From: Seison nebaliae
Taxonomy: Eukaryota; Rotifera; Pararotatoria; Seisonacea; Seisonidae
Direction: 5' to 3'
Assembly: GCA_023231475.1 (NCBI GenBank)
Contig: JALJEE010002013.1
Location: 1 to 64,000, forward strand
DNA: 64,000 nt
Shown here: one piece after another, positions 35,664 to 47,277 of the stretch
Layout of the letters: the number at the start of each line of letters is the position of its first letter
Position numbering within the stretch: the first letter of the stretch is position 1
Notes under the pieces: generated by a model
Databases searched by the model: none
The model's input: the letters and a program-made list of their open reading frames with translations, nothing else
What the model was told of the DNA's origin: nothing
Made by a program: the position numbers and the translations under genes

Positions 35664-38600
35664 ATGTCCCGGGAACGTTATGCATCAAATCGAAATGAGA
35701 TTCTCAGTTATCATTTATAAGACATCATTCTTATACATCTCCATTAGGTGCTCGTTATCGCTCCTCAAAAATCGCACAGCCCGTCGCTCATATGGATCGA
35801 GTAGATCTCGAAGAAGAATTTATCAAATTGAAAAATGAGAATTTAGAATTGAAGAAACAAATTAAACAACAGGAAGAAAAAATCCGAAAGTTCTTGAACT
35901 GATTTCCTAATTTTTCTAATAAATACATTTCCCCTTTTTATTAGAATGGCAACAAAATTAATAAAACTTGCTCGCAGTTATGAACATTTACCGAAAAGTT
36001 ACTTAATATAGTATTAAATTAATTGAGAATTTAATTCGGATAATTCTCAGGTTCGAATGTCGACATCGAATTACAACGAGATAATTTGGAGAAAGCTTAT
36101 TTGAGAATTGAAGATTTGGAACGACAAAATCAACAAATGAGAGAGAAAGTTTTCTAAATCAACTTTAATGAAATAATGTCATTGGATAGATATCGTCATT
36201 GAATGATCACATAACATCAACCAGATTAGGTTCATCAAATTCCACATATTCCAAAGTGGTTGCCCGAATCGACACCGTTTTCATTTTCCTTTTCGATCTC
36301 TCTACAATTTCAAAAATAAAAGGGTTTAAAAAAAGGAAGAAATCGTGGATTATCATCATCTAGATTATCCTCCGCCAGGTATTTTCATTTCATCAAATCT
36401 TTTTCAATTCAATAAATTCCATCCAAATTTTTTTGTGAAAAACCAAAAATTTTTCCAGACTCAATCCAGATTCATTGTCTCGATGTACATCATATTTAAA
36501 TTGCACAAATAACTCTGTTGTCTCTTCACACCATACACGTGATATGGAAACTTTATCGTAAGTGATTCACTCTCTAACATTAATTTCATATGTTTTTTCA
36601 GTTCTCCTTTTTTCTGTCGTCATTTCTCTCAACATTCTCCTATTCCATCATAATTCTTTTTCAATTTCTTTTCAGATATGACGCTTACAGTGACCGTGAA
36701 TTAGATGGCAAACAAAATCTCCAACAAATGTATGAAGAACTTTCTTTACAAAATCGACAATTGTTTCTCAATTCATCACTCGTTTCATTCCTAATCTCTT
36801 TTTCTTCTTCTTCTCCAGAGAAGATGATGTGATTATGGCAAATCAGGAATTAAAAGCGAATGAACAAACTCTCAAATTACTTCAGCAAGAATTGGAAAGA
36901 AAAGAAAAAGAACATCGTCAAGAAATGGAACGGATACAACAAATTATTAATATCGACGGAAAAAAAGATTCGGAAGGGAATGTTCAATTAATTCGATTGC
37001 AACGTGAAGTCCGAGAGAAAGATAATCGAATAACAATGTTGCAACAACAATCAAATCAATTTCAAGACGTTTTTTTTGACTTTCTCCAACTATAATAAGA
37101 TTTTCGTTTTAAGAACAATCGAGTAGTTAATGAAACAAATGAGAAATTATTGAAAGAAATTGATCAATTGAATCATTCGTTAAAAAATGAGAAACTCAAA
37201 ATAAGTGAACGACAGACTGAAATGTCTGATAAATCGATTGCGCCATCAGCCTTAGAAAATTCGGTTGAGTGAATTTGATTTCCATTAATTTTTTTTCAAT
37301 TTAAAATACTTTTTAGTTACGGTACGAATTAGAGGACGTGAAAAAAGAGAATGAGATTCTGAAAGAAACTAATGGGAAACTGATGAGTAATGCCTTCAAT
37401 TTACAACGTGAAACGGAATTTCGTGAGCGCGAACGACTCTTAAAATTGCAAGTGGCTCAATTAGAGGGAACGTTGAAATCTGATTTGGAAGAAAAAACAA
37501 AAATTTTAGAGGATTTGAAAAATGAGAAAAGTTTTAAATTTTTTGAGAGTTTAAAACTGAACAAAAATCTCCTTACAAATTCTTTGTTAGTGAATTTCAC
37601 GGAATTGAATGTCACCAATCAGGAATCTCAATTGAAATATTTACGAATGAAAGAAGAGTATGATGAATTGAAAGAAAAACTAAATTTTTTTGAATCGGTT
37701 TTCATTTAGTTCTCGTTTTCAGAAATTGTTTTTACTAAAAATTTATGTCTAATTGATACTTAACAATTGTGATTTTAGAAGAGTGCAATAGACGAAAAGG
37801 ATTTGGAGGAAGCACTTCTCATCATTCGAGAGAAGAGGAAGAATAATTGTGAAATTGTAGAATCGATAATTGATTCATCTGATCAACGAACGACGACATT
37901 ACAGGAAAGATATACAGAATTAGAGATCCAATTCACCGAAACGGTAAGTGAATTAGAAAAGACAAGAGATTTATTACAAACTCAACACGACATCAATCGA
38001 ACTTATCGTGATGAAATGAAAAAGGTGGAAGAACAATCGATGGTCGGTAAAGAAAGATATGATCGTGGTATTTTAGAGTATGTAGAGAAATTAGATAAGA
38101 AGAATATTAGAATCTCTCAATTGGAGAAACAGTTGAAAGATATTGCTTATGGAACTTATTATCCTCGAAAATTGGCGTTTAATGAGAATGATTTGAAGAA
38201 TGATTTGGCCCAGGGTGAGAATGTCATCGAAATTCAAATAATCGAAGCAAATATTTCAGACGAAGGCAATTCCATCATGCAAATAGGAAATCCCTCAACT
38301 TTCATTTCTATTGACTTCTATCAACACCCAACACAATATACACCGATCGTTGTTGGACGAGAGTTTCTTTTTCTTTACTAAATTTTCATTTCAAACATTT
38401 TTTTTAACCAGTCCAAAATATAATTTCGTTGCACAATATGTTGTCAATGTTGACGATTTTTTAATCAAATATCTGATGACGGTTAATCATCTTATTCTTC
38501 GATTGGACTTTTAATAGAATTGATAATTAAATTGGTGAAAATTTTCGATTTTCTATCATAATTAATTTCTAAAGGAAAAATTACGACTTGTTCTCTTACA

Positions 38601-40803
38601 ATCACTTGGAACGGATTATCATGAAAGAGCAGCTGCAAGATTTACAATGAAAGAATTATTGAGAGATAACAATATGGAATATCATGGACATGTTCTATTA
38701 ACTTGTTAGGAGAATTAGTTATGTTCTCACTAATAAATTCTTTGTTTGTAGCTATTGAAAAAGGTGAAAGTTTTGGAATGAATTTCGGATCAATTCAGTA
38801 TGTTATTCGACTAAAAACATCGTTTGAACATTCTCTAAAATTATATCGAGTTTATTTTTTCTCTTTCTTTCATTTATCTATAATATGTCTTATGTTTTAG
38901 CAACGGGCTAAAGCTCTCGGATATTTCCATGGGAATTTGAATTCGGAGAATGAAGGAGTAGAATCGAAAGAAGAAAAATTGACAAAGACACCTAGTATAT
39001 ATGATGAGGAAATTGAAGAAGAGCCAGTACATTCGGATCAACTGAATAAAATGACTAAAGTACTGAAAGATTTTTATCAGAAAACAGATGGAAATCAAGC
39101 GGAATTAGGAGAGAATGAAAATGAATTAATTATAACTCTAATTGGATGTTCAAATTTACGTCATCAAAGTAATCGGAAGAATATGGATGATAAGATACAG
39201 TCATATGCAGTTTATAGATTCTATAATTCAGATGATCATTGTACAGGAATTATTCCTTATTCCAATAATCCAAATTATTCGGATACTGCACGTTATCGCG
39301 TTAATATTGATCTCGATCTCTCAGGATATCTCAAAATGGATGTTAATTTTAAAATTTATCTTTTATTTCTCATGTTCTTTCTCAGACATTGGACGTTTAT
39401 GTGTTTGATGATGGATGGTCGATTGACAATGAATATTTGGGAAAAGCAGAAATTAGTCTTCTCGCTCTCATTCATAATAAAAAAATTCGAGGAAACTATA
39501 AATTAACAAATGTTATTATTTTTAGGACGAACATAATTATATTATTCTTTGTAGCAATCAGATCAAAATGTTGGAACGATTCAACTTGCATTCTACTGGA
39601 CTAAACCATATCATGATATCGGTTTCGTAGAACATGTCGAATATAATCCAAATAGTAAACAAAGAAATCGTAATTGGAATAACAATAATGATATTGAAGA
39701 GAATGAGAAAGACGAGGAACAATCAGAACATCATTTTAATAAAAATAACAAATCTGACGATAATAATGGTGATGTTGTCGTTAGTATTGTAAATGTTTCT
39801 AATATTAATGGATAATATCCATTTGATATTCTAAGAATAAACTAAATTCCAGAAAATTTTAATTTTTTATAATAATTTTATTTTTTAAATTTTATTTAAT
39901 TTTTCTTGTTTAATTTTTCCTTCAAATTTCTTTAATCTTTCGTTGAAGAAGAATGATAAGGAGAATGGTAGTTACAACGAAATATCTGACGATGAAACGG
40001 ATTACGATATGAATGAATTATCGAAACAATATTTGAGAACTATCGGTAATGGATCAGACGGTGATAGTTATCATGAAGAATTTTCAGCCAAACCGTTTGC
40101 TGATGTCAATGAATTTGAGAAGACAAATGAAGACACATTTGAAATAACGAACAATGAAGAAATGATGATATCACGTAAATTAGATAAATTGATGGTAACA
40201 ATAAATTATTTCGTAATCAACGATGAAATGGAATTAGACAAGTGGTCTTCAAATGACAAATATTATGTCAGTTTGAAATTCTTCAATTATTCGGAACGTT
40301 GTAAGGAAACAAACGAGAAACCGAATGTTGGTGAGAAATCTGTTTTCAATTACCAAATCGGTTCATTTTTTAATTTATTATAAATACCTTTTCATTAATT
40401 CTTCATAGATATCGATATATCTGATTTTGAAAAATTGATTATTGATGAAGTGTCAAGAGAAGAAGATCCATTTCATGAAAAGTTTATTTTCAAAAAATTC
40501 ATCCAAATAATATCGATTATTATTATCATTATCTAGTGATGTTGGATTAAAAATACTTGTGAATTGCCAATCTGACAACAGTTTACTTGGCTTCGCTTCA
40601 ATACCATTAAAAGGAATTTATGATTCTGGGAAAGATATTATTGATGAAGATGTTGAATGTTAGTGACGAATTTAATAATGTTTAAATTAAATCTTTATCG
40701 TTTAGTAAATGATAATAATGATGAATTGACAATTGGAGAGATTAATATCTCCGTACAAAGTAACCGTTTATTACAACGACTAATGGGCAATACTTTTAAC
40801 TAA
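35664..40803 (+). CDS. RPGRIP1L: RPGRIP1-like protein (ciliary transition zone scaffold)
   Basis: About 23 short exons, most separated by introns of 40-100 bases. The start MSRERYASNRNEIL leads into a coiled coil whose first part, EEEFIKLKNENLELKKQ then MATKLIKLA, is split by an intron exactly where the human protein reads KRMATKLIRL. Coiled coil continues to about 38.13 kb (LKLQVAQLEGTLKSDLEEKT, then EALLIIREKRK). QLKDIAYGT marks the start of the first C2 domain, which runs to about 38.9 kb and ends with the family signature RAKALGYFHGNL. A second C2 domain follows at about 39.1-39.6 kb (LDVYVFDDG, YLGKAEISLLAL), then acidic linkers, and the C-terminal C2 domain that binds RPGR-type partners at about 40.2-40.8 kb. 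The splice around 39.8 kb that skips a stop-containing stretch is the least certain. The protein anchors MKS/NPHP modules at the cilium base. Confidence 0.93.
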
Positions 40804-41258
40804 TCTGATGATAATGAATATAATGATAATGATATCAATTTTTTGAATGATAATCATCATTTATCCTTCATTTCTTTTTCCGTTAATTTATTTTCTGTTT
40901 ATTTTATTGTGAAAAATAAGAGGGAAAAAAATACCAGAAAATTTTTTAAAATGAAAACAAGAAATAATGGAAATTGTGAGATTCATCATCAAATAAAAAG
41001 ATTATAAATGCCTTATAAAATGGAGAAGCAGCAAATAAAAATGAGAATTTTCCAGAATATTTAACGATTCCGCTCATGAGAAAACATTTCAATTATCATA
41101 CACGTGAAAGCTAAATAGGAATCGTAGATAAAATTAATAATATGAAAATTTTAGTTTACTAAAAACCAGTTTGGAGGAAATCTGATGGAGAAAACATTAT
41201 GGTTTAAGATTCGTAATTGAGTGTCGAAATTTGGTTTTCTTCTTTCCACATTCTCAAC
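40804..41258. other. Convergent intergenic region
   Basis: 3' ends of RPGRIP1L (plus) and the Shisa-like gene (minus). A/T-rich with AATAAA-like words, and no gene. Confidence 0.45.
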
Positions 41259-41957
41259 TTAAACATCCGCTTGACGTGACTTTTTGCGACATCTCCAACA
41301 AACGAATACAGTTATGGCCACCAAAGCCAAAAGAATTGGGATTGTAATACCAGAAATTAATCCGGCTTTATTTTTTTTGCAACAGAATTGGTTATTAGAC
41401 GGACCACAACAAGCATTATTCTCTGGAGGATCAGCTCCGGATGGACATTTGAAATAAGCATTGCCTACTTGTTTACCTAACGCAACATTTTTGCAAGTTG
41501 TTTGTTTTGAGCTGGAGCCACCAAAACCTTCAATAAAGAAATGTTAGAGGACAAATATAAGATGATTGTTTCGATAAACATGTAAACAATAATAAAAATT
41601 TTGTTTTAAGAAAATCAAGAAAGAAATAATCGATCACTAACCAAACACTTTCGACATTAACAGTCCACCAATAATTTTCTTTATGAGACTGGAAGAAGAA
41701 CCGCTGTCTGATCCACTACCACCTCCTCCAAGTAATCCACCCAAACCACCAAATGGGCTTGATTCTTGGCCTGGTGAGTCACTATTTTTACATCCTTCAC
41801 TTTGTGGACTATCAAATTTTTTTATTCTTCGATATTCTGCTAAGAAACTGCGTATTGTTGTTTGTACGTTTGTTGGCAAGACTTCACATTTCTGTCCCGA
41901 ACTTATCACGAACAGTGACGAGAAGATGATATTGGTTAGCACAAGTATATGCTTCAT
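41259..41957 (-). CDS. Shisa-like single-pass membrane protein
   Basis: Two exons, 41957-41642 and 41527-41259, encode 194 residues. A signal peptide (MKHILVLTNIIFSSLFVISS) is followed by a region with a Gly/Ser-rich stretch GGLGGLLGGGG. The second exon encodes a cysteine block, YFKCPSGADPPENNACCG and NNQFCCKKN, which is the Shisa N-terminal pattern (xFxCP...CCG...FCC). A membrane span, ISGITIPILLALVAITVFV, comes next, then a short basic tail WRCRKKSRQADV. Shisa proteins retain or modulate Wnt, FGF and glutamate receptors; the tail here is much shorter than in most family members, so trafficking motifs such as PPxY are absent. A helix of about 30 residues lies between the signal peptide and the Gly-rich stretch. 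Confidence 0.75.
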
Positions 41958-42414
41958 TTACCTTTAACAATAGAAATGTACCTAGAAATCCTTGAAGAGA
42001 ATTGCACTTTTATTATATTTTAAAATTTTTATGTTTTAAATTAATGAGAATGTTATGTAACAGTTAAGTAAATTAAGAAAAGAAAAATTTCAAAGTTTTC
42101 AAAAAGAAAAAACATCGAGAAAATATCTGAATTATATGTTTCATAAAAACAATGTGGAATTGGGAAAAACGAACATAATTAGAAGTCAAACGTCACAATT
42201 TTTATTAAAGATAAGTGAAATCGATAAAAAGATATATATGTCAAAGGATGATGAATTGAAAAAAAATCGATATGAAGTCAAAGAGGAAACAATGGAGACT
42301 TGTGGATGAGTAGGAATAATTGTATAATAAAATGAAAGTTAGAGAATGGAGAAAGTGGAAAATGAAGAAAACGAGTGGAAAGTTACTATCATTATTCAAG
42401 GTCAAAATAACCAT
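41958..42414. other. Intergenic
   Basis: Between the two small minus-strand surface-protein genes. AT-rich; no feature recognised. Confidence 0.45.
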
Positions 42415-42881
42415 TTAGAGAATGTTGATAATAACATAGAAAGCTAAGAAAGAAGAGAGAAGAAAATACTCTTTATATTGATAGTTGGGAGCAGTGTTAG
42501 GAATATTAATCTTTCGATTACATTCGTCAGTTGTACAAATACAAACGTATTCGTAGAAATCACCCATTTTACATTCATCCACCAAATAATTCGAATTCTT
42601 TGGTGCACAGAATCGTCTGGCTTTCCTATTACTAAAGTCTCGTCGATCACCTATAAATTTATTTAAGAGAATATCATTTCAAATTTTTAACTCGGTTCTT
42701 GGACAATATAACAGACGTTATCATTCAAACAATCGATTAATTCGTGTTGCGTCTCATCAAAATCATAATTACATACGAAACCTAGACATCTCCAACATTT
42801 GAATTGTTGCCGGATTTGTGGTTCGCAATTTATGGCAACAGCAACAACAATTAAAATATGAATTGAATTAAGTAGTTTCAT
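42415..42881 (-). CDS. Ly6/uPAR-like three-finger protein, probably GPI-anchored
   Basis: Two exons, 42881-42692 and 42650-42415, with an intron of 41 bases, encode 141 residues. A signal peptide (MKLLNSIHILIVVAVAINC) precedes KCWRCLGFVCNYDFDE, DCLNDNVCYIV, then FCAPKNSNYLVDEC and the closing CICTTDECNRK. The CxxC start and the terminal CxTxxCN are the Ly6 signature. The last 20 residues are hydrophobic (EYFLLSSFLAFYVIINIL) after a polar segment, which fits a GPI signal. Ly6 proteins act at the cell surface as receptor modulators or septate-junction factors. Cysteine spacing between fingers is irregular, so one disulfide may differ from the canonical set. Confidence 0.75.
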
Positions 42882-43352
42882 GAGAAGTTGAGAACATTTA
42901 AGAAAATCGTTCTTTTATAATATTCTAATATCTAATAACTTCCATTCCATTCCGTTTCTTTTCATTTTCCCTCACCATCAACCAATTAACATTCAGATTA
43001 ATTAGATGATTAAGGAATTCTTTTAAGTTTTACATTAAATTACATTAATTTCTCCTTGTAATCAGAAGAAAGTTTGTGAGTTTTATGCAATTCTCGATAA
43101 TGTTTTCGAAAAAATTCGACGGATTTATTTTCATAGTTCATAACTTCAACAACTTCTCCAAAAAAACATATTTTATGATTAGTAATTTATGGCTAGAAAA
43201 TAGGAGAAGAGAAAAAGGAGTAATTTGTTTTCCCTCGATCTCGTAGAAGAAAGAAAGAAACATTAAAAAGAGATGAAAATATTTACATGACTTAACTAAT
43301 GATTTGTTCAAATGAATTTTTTATTAAGTTAATTTAGAAAAGGAAAGCTGAC

Positions 43353-43388
<36 letters not shown>

Positions 43389-43673
43389 TTCATCAAACTG
43401 TCGAATGTTCGATGTTTGTTAAGACTTTAGCACATGCTCCCTATATTTATCATATGGATGGTAATGGACATTCTTATAATACAATTGATTAAAAGTGGAT
43501 TAGGTGAAATTTGAAAATAAAATTTATCATTCGATAATTTAATGAAATAGTTGAAGGATAAATGAAAAAAATTAGAATAAAAGCTTCTTTCATGTTTACT
43601 ATTTACATTTATGTAACGAGATAAAAAAGAAACTGAAAAATATTTAAAAGAGATTGAAAGAAAGGTAAAGGAG
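42882..43673. other. Intergenic with (GA)n microsatellite
   Basis: Divergent upstream region of the Ly6-like gene and the acylaminoacyl-peptidase. A (GA)n run lies at about 43358-43385. No gene or RNA was recognised. Confidence 0.5.
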
Positions 43674-46112
43674 ATGGAAGAGATAATAAATGAATTAACT
43701 GGAAGATATTTCGAAGTCATCAAAGAGAAATTGATCGTTTCTTGTCGTTTGATTGACGAGAGAATTGTGGAAATCATCTATCGTTATGGTGATGCGATTA
43801 GTATGGAATGGCAACAGGAGATCAGATATGTGACAGACAATCAAAACGGAATGACGATGACTCCATCGATTCCATTTAAAAATATTAAATGTTCCGTCAG
43901 AAAGGAAAACATTTCCTGTAGTTTGAGGAGTCATAATGAAATGAATTATTTGAAAGTCGAATTAATAAATGGAAAATGTGAAATGATTCCAATAAATTAT
44001 AAGATTTTTGAAACGAAACAACCGATCGGTAGTTTGGACATTATGGAAATTGGAAAGGAGAAATCATTCTATCAAATAGCTTTAGTTGTATCGAACATTG
44101 GAGATGAGAAGGAAGAGAAAAAGAATATTTATTTATCTCGATATCTCGAACAAAGGAAGAAGAAGATTTCTAATTTGAACAAAAAAGAATCGAATGATGG
44201 TGGTGATGGTGATGGTAAGAAGAAAGATGATGATGATGACAATGAATCGAAGGATTGGTGGGAATTGGCGAAATTGAATCGGAAGAAAAATAATTATGGA
44301 GAATTGATGAAAACATCATTACCGTCATGTATTTATTGGTTCGATTCGAAACGGAATGAAGAGAAATTGATCAATTTGAAATTGGTGGAGATGAATTCGG
44401 GACATTTCAATTTGAATGTCGGAAAGTGTATTGTGTTGGAGGAAGATATTCTTCTCTTCAATGGCTATTTATCTGATGTGATGAATTTGGGATTAATTTA
44501 TTGTCCCATAAGGAAAAGTGGAATTTTCATGTTGAATTGTCGAAAGAATTTTTTGGTAAGCTTGTCATCGGATGATGATAAATGTATTTATCAATTTCGT
44601 TATCATCATCCAACTGATACATTGATTTGGTTAGAGAATAATTCGTTCGGTGAACATTTACAACAAAGTTCATTGAAATGTTCGAGAGATGTTTTAAGAA
44701 ATTTCAAAGAGATCGAAGAAGAGAATGAGGAATTGAAGAAATGTGGAGAATTGAAGAATGAGATTAAAACAGTAATCGATAATGAGAAAGATCGAGAGAA
44801 ATTGATGTTATTTATTGTGATGAATGATCTTCCCGTTCATCCTTTCCGAATGATAAAAAATGAATTATATTTATTTCTCACCATATTAAAAGAAATGAAA
44901 TTTCAAAGTTTTTTCATTAATTTGAAAACAGGACAATTCTCCAATATTAATCAATTGTTCGATATTCCCAAATCGAGTAATGCCATCGCTGATATGAATG
45001 GAGATCGATTGGTGATATTAGAAGATGAATTTAATAAGAAACCGATAGCGAATCTTTATGGTTTTGATGAAAATAATAAATTGGAACTTTTGAAGAAGAA
45101 TATTTCAAATGAATCGAATTTAAATCATTCAATTCGATATCGTTCTTGTGAGACATCTGAGAATATTCAATATTTGATTGTTGATGGAATGGAAGTAAAT
45201 GATGGAAATGAAACGTTTAATAAAATTAAATATCGTGCAGAAAAAAGTTTAATCGTCTTGATACATGGAGGACCACATTCATCTGTTGTTAATTGTTATT
45301 CACCATTCGTCCATTTTTTCACATCTCTCGGTTTTCGAATTCTTATGCCGAATTATCGAGGATCGATCGGACATTCATATGAATATATGAATTCATTACC
45401 TGGTTCAATTGGTTCGATGGATGTGGAAGATGTGATCGATTGTCTTCAACATTATTTAATTTCAGAGAATTTATGTGAAAATTCTGAAAATTTTCAAAAG
45501 ATCATTGATGGAGAATTGTCGATACATGATGGTAATAATCCTTTATCCATTCATTTATGTGGTGGTTCTCATGGAGGATTCTTAGTGACTTGGTTAGCTG
45601 GAAAATATCCGAATTTATTCGATACTTGTATAGCAAGAAATCCGGTGGTACATCTTCCATCAATGCTCCAAACATCAGACATTCCTGATTGGGTATTATA
45701 TGAAGTATTCAAAATCCAACAAAATACTCAAATGTTCGATGATAATTTAATCAATTCCTTATCAAACGAACAAATAAGGAAATTGGAATTAGCATCACCA
45801 ACTTCTCAAATTAATAATATTCGTTGTCGAACAGTTATGCAAATTGGAATGGAGGACGCTCGTGTACCTCCTTCTCAAGGTATCAATTTTATGAAACGTT
45901 TAGCTCTCGTTCAAAATCGAAATGGCAATCGTTTCAAGAAATGCCTCGAAGACAAATTGAAGATGTTTAAAGAGGATATTTCTAAGGAAACTTTCCAATC
46001 AAAAGACATGTTTCTTCAAACTTCTATTTATCCGAGTGATTCACATCCACTTTCTCGAATGGACACCAGAATCGATTGTGACATCAACACAACATTAGCT
46101 TGTTTATTTTAA
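43674..46112 (+). CDS. APEH: Acylaminoacyl-peptidase (S9C prolyl oligopeptidase family)
   Basis: An intronless frame of 812 residues, longer than the roughly 732 of human because of Asp/Lys/Asn-rich insertions (near residues 165-200 and 345-385). The N-terminal part is the divergent beta-propeller. The C-terminal alpha/beta-hydrolase contains the oxyanion block LIVLIHGGPHS and the nucleophile elbow GGSHGGF with Ser at about 632. The acid is in GMEDARVPPSQG (Asp about 728) and the base in YPSDSHPLSRMDT (His about 791), so the triad is complete. The enzyme removes N-acylated amino acids from blocked peptides in the cytosol. The absence of introns is unusual beside neighbours with many introns and could reflect retroposition or intron loss. 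Confidence 0.92.
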   Translation: MEEIINELTGRYFEVIKEKLIVSCRLIDERIVEIIYRYGDAISMEWQQEIRYVTDNQNGMTMTPSIPFKNIKCSVRKENISCSLRSHNEMNYLKVELINGKCEMIPINYKIFETKQPIGSLDIMEIGKEKSFYQIALVVSNIGDEKEEKKNIYLSRYLEQRKKKISNLNKKESNDGGDGDGKKKDDDDDNESKDWWELAKLNRKKNNYGELMKTSLPSCIYWFDSKRNEEKLINLKLVEMNSGHFNLNVGKCIVLEEDILLFNGYLSDVMNLGLIYCPIRKSGIFMLNCRKNFLVSLSSDDDKCIYQFRYHHPTDTLIWLENNSFGEHLQQSSLKCSRDVLRNFKEIEEENEELKKCGELKNEIKTVIDNEKDREKLMLFIVMNDLPVHPFRMIKNELYLFLTILKEMKFQSFFINLKTGQFSNINQLFDIPKSSNAIADMNGDRLVILEDEFNKKPIANLYGFDENNKLELLKKNISNESNLNHSIRYRSCETSENIQYLIVDGMEVNDGNETFNKIKYRAEKSLIVLIHGGPHSSVVNCYSPFVHFFTSLGFRILMPNYRGSIGHSYEYMNSLPGSIGSMDVEDVIDCLQHYLISENLCENSENFQKIIDGELSIHDGNNPLSIHLCGGSHGGFLVTWLAGKYPNLFDTCIARNPVVHLPSMLQTSDIPDWVLYEVFKIQQNTQMFDDNLINSLSNEQIRKLELASPTSQINNIRCRTVMQIGMEDARVPPSQGINFMKRLALVQNRNGNRFKKCLEDKLKMFKEDISKETFQSKDMFLQTSIYPSDSHPLSRMDTRIDCDINTTLACLF

Positions 46113-46641
46113 ATAGTAAGTGATAAGTTTTAGAATTTTAATTTATTCTAATAAAATGTTCGAGTTTTATTCCAAAATATTCTCTTCATTCATAACATAA
46201 AAATATTGAAATAACATAAAAAATGGAAAAAGAAGAATTGGAAATAATAATGTGACGTTGAGTAACAATTTGATTCAGATAATTTGTAACGAATGAGAAG
46301 AAAATTAACGAAATATGTATAAACGATTATGTAGAAATCATTTGATGATTTATAATATAAATTAAGAGAGTTCAATAAAAATTAGCATGATAAAAAACAG
46401 ATTTTGTATAAGTGAGTACAGATCGAGTCAGTTTACAAGGAAATTTTGTTAGTATCAATGATATTGTGGGAGAAAATGATAATAATAATGATAATAATAA
46501 TAATAACAATAATAATAATAATGATGATGATGATGATGATGATTAGGAAGAATTGAAAGTAGAGAAAAATGAGAGAATTTAGATTAATTCGATTAGTAAA
46601 ATAAGATAAAATTAATAAGAACTATCAATCGATTCAAACGA
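46113..46641. repeat. Convergent intergenic region with (AAT)n/(GAT)n run
   Basis: Contains a trinucleotide run of AAT changing to GAT at about 46476-46545, next to the 3' end of the minus-strand gene. No gene was recognised. Confidence 0.6.
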
Positions 46642-47277
46642 TTAGAAAGTATGTTCATCGAGTGAATAAGAGAATGTGTTAATATCGTTATTGGTGAAAT
46701 TGTCATTTGGAAACGGTGGTAAATCGTAAATGTTGTTTATTTGATATGGAGTAATCATAGACATGCCACTGTCAAGATAGGAGATAGATGGGAGTTGGTT
46801 CTCTTTATCGTCTTTCAATAAATTCGTCAAATACGTTATATACATAATAGCCCCATATAATATGGATCGTTTGGTGATGAATGGATGTGGTTCACGTATT
46901 CTCAATTCGTTGCCATTGATCATATCGATCAATGTGTCAACATTACTTAGCATAAAATCGAAACTCAATTGCGGCTTCTTCATCATTGGTCCTGACGACA
47001 TTGTTGACGACATTGTTGACGATGAAGATGAAGATAATGGTGAAAGTGGTACAGGCGACGAGAGATATCTCGAATTGCATGGTAATCGATCCCAGAACTT
47101 GTAGCAGCAGAACATGTGAAGGAATTTCTGATCGATACAATCTCGCAAACTATCATAACACTCGTTCTCTGATGTCAATACACTTTTACGTTGTTTCCGT
47201 CGTCGTCCCATATCATGCACTTCGTCCAACTGCTCATCAATCAAATCTCTTTTATTTAGAGAAGAGAGTCGATTCAT
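46642..47277 (-). CDS. Unrecognised protein with possible HLH elements
   Basis: A single frame of 211 residues from the ATG at 47277; an earlier TTG in frame is not likely to be used. It has a basic stretch GRRRKQRK followed by a short helix NECYDSLRDCID, then a Ser/Pro/Met-rich region of about 85 residues. After that comes a block KRSILYGAIMYITYLTNLL that resembles helix 2 of bHLH proteins (KxxxLxxAIxYIxxLxxLL). If this is a bHLH factor, the loop is far longer than normal and the first helix is out of register. I therefore treat the similarity as suggestive only. No signal peptide or membrane span is present. No neighbouring gene suggests a role. Confidence 0.45.
   Translation of the reverse strand: MNRLSSLNKRDLIDEQLDEVHDMGRRRKQRKSVLTSENECYDSLRDCIDQKFLHMFCCYKFWDRLPCNSRYLSSPVPLSPLSSSSSSTMSSTMSSGPMMKKPQLSFDFMLSNVDTLIDMINGNELRIREPHPFITKRSILYGAIMYITYLTNLLKDDKENQLPSISYLDSGMSMITPYQINNIYDLPPFPNDNFTNNDINTFSYSLDEHTF

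Noticed and set aside
36050-36070. GGTTCGAAT as a tRNA B box
   Set aside because: It lies in an RPGRIP1L exon and there is no matching A box or cloverleaf.
39780-39820. Stop codon as the end of RPGRIP1L
   Set aside because: The following exons encode a third C2 domain in the order expected for the family, so the stop-containing stretch is more likely intronic or an alternative end.
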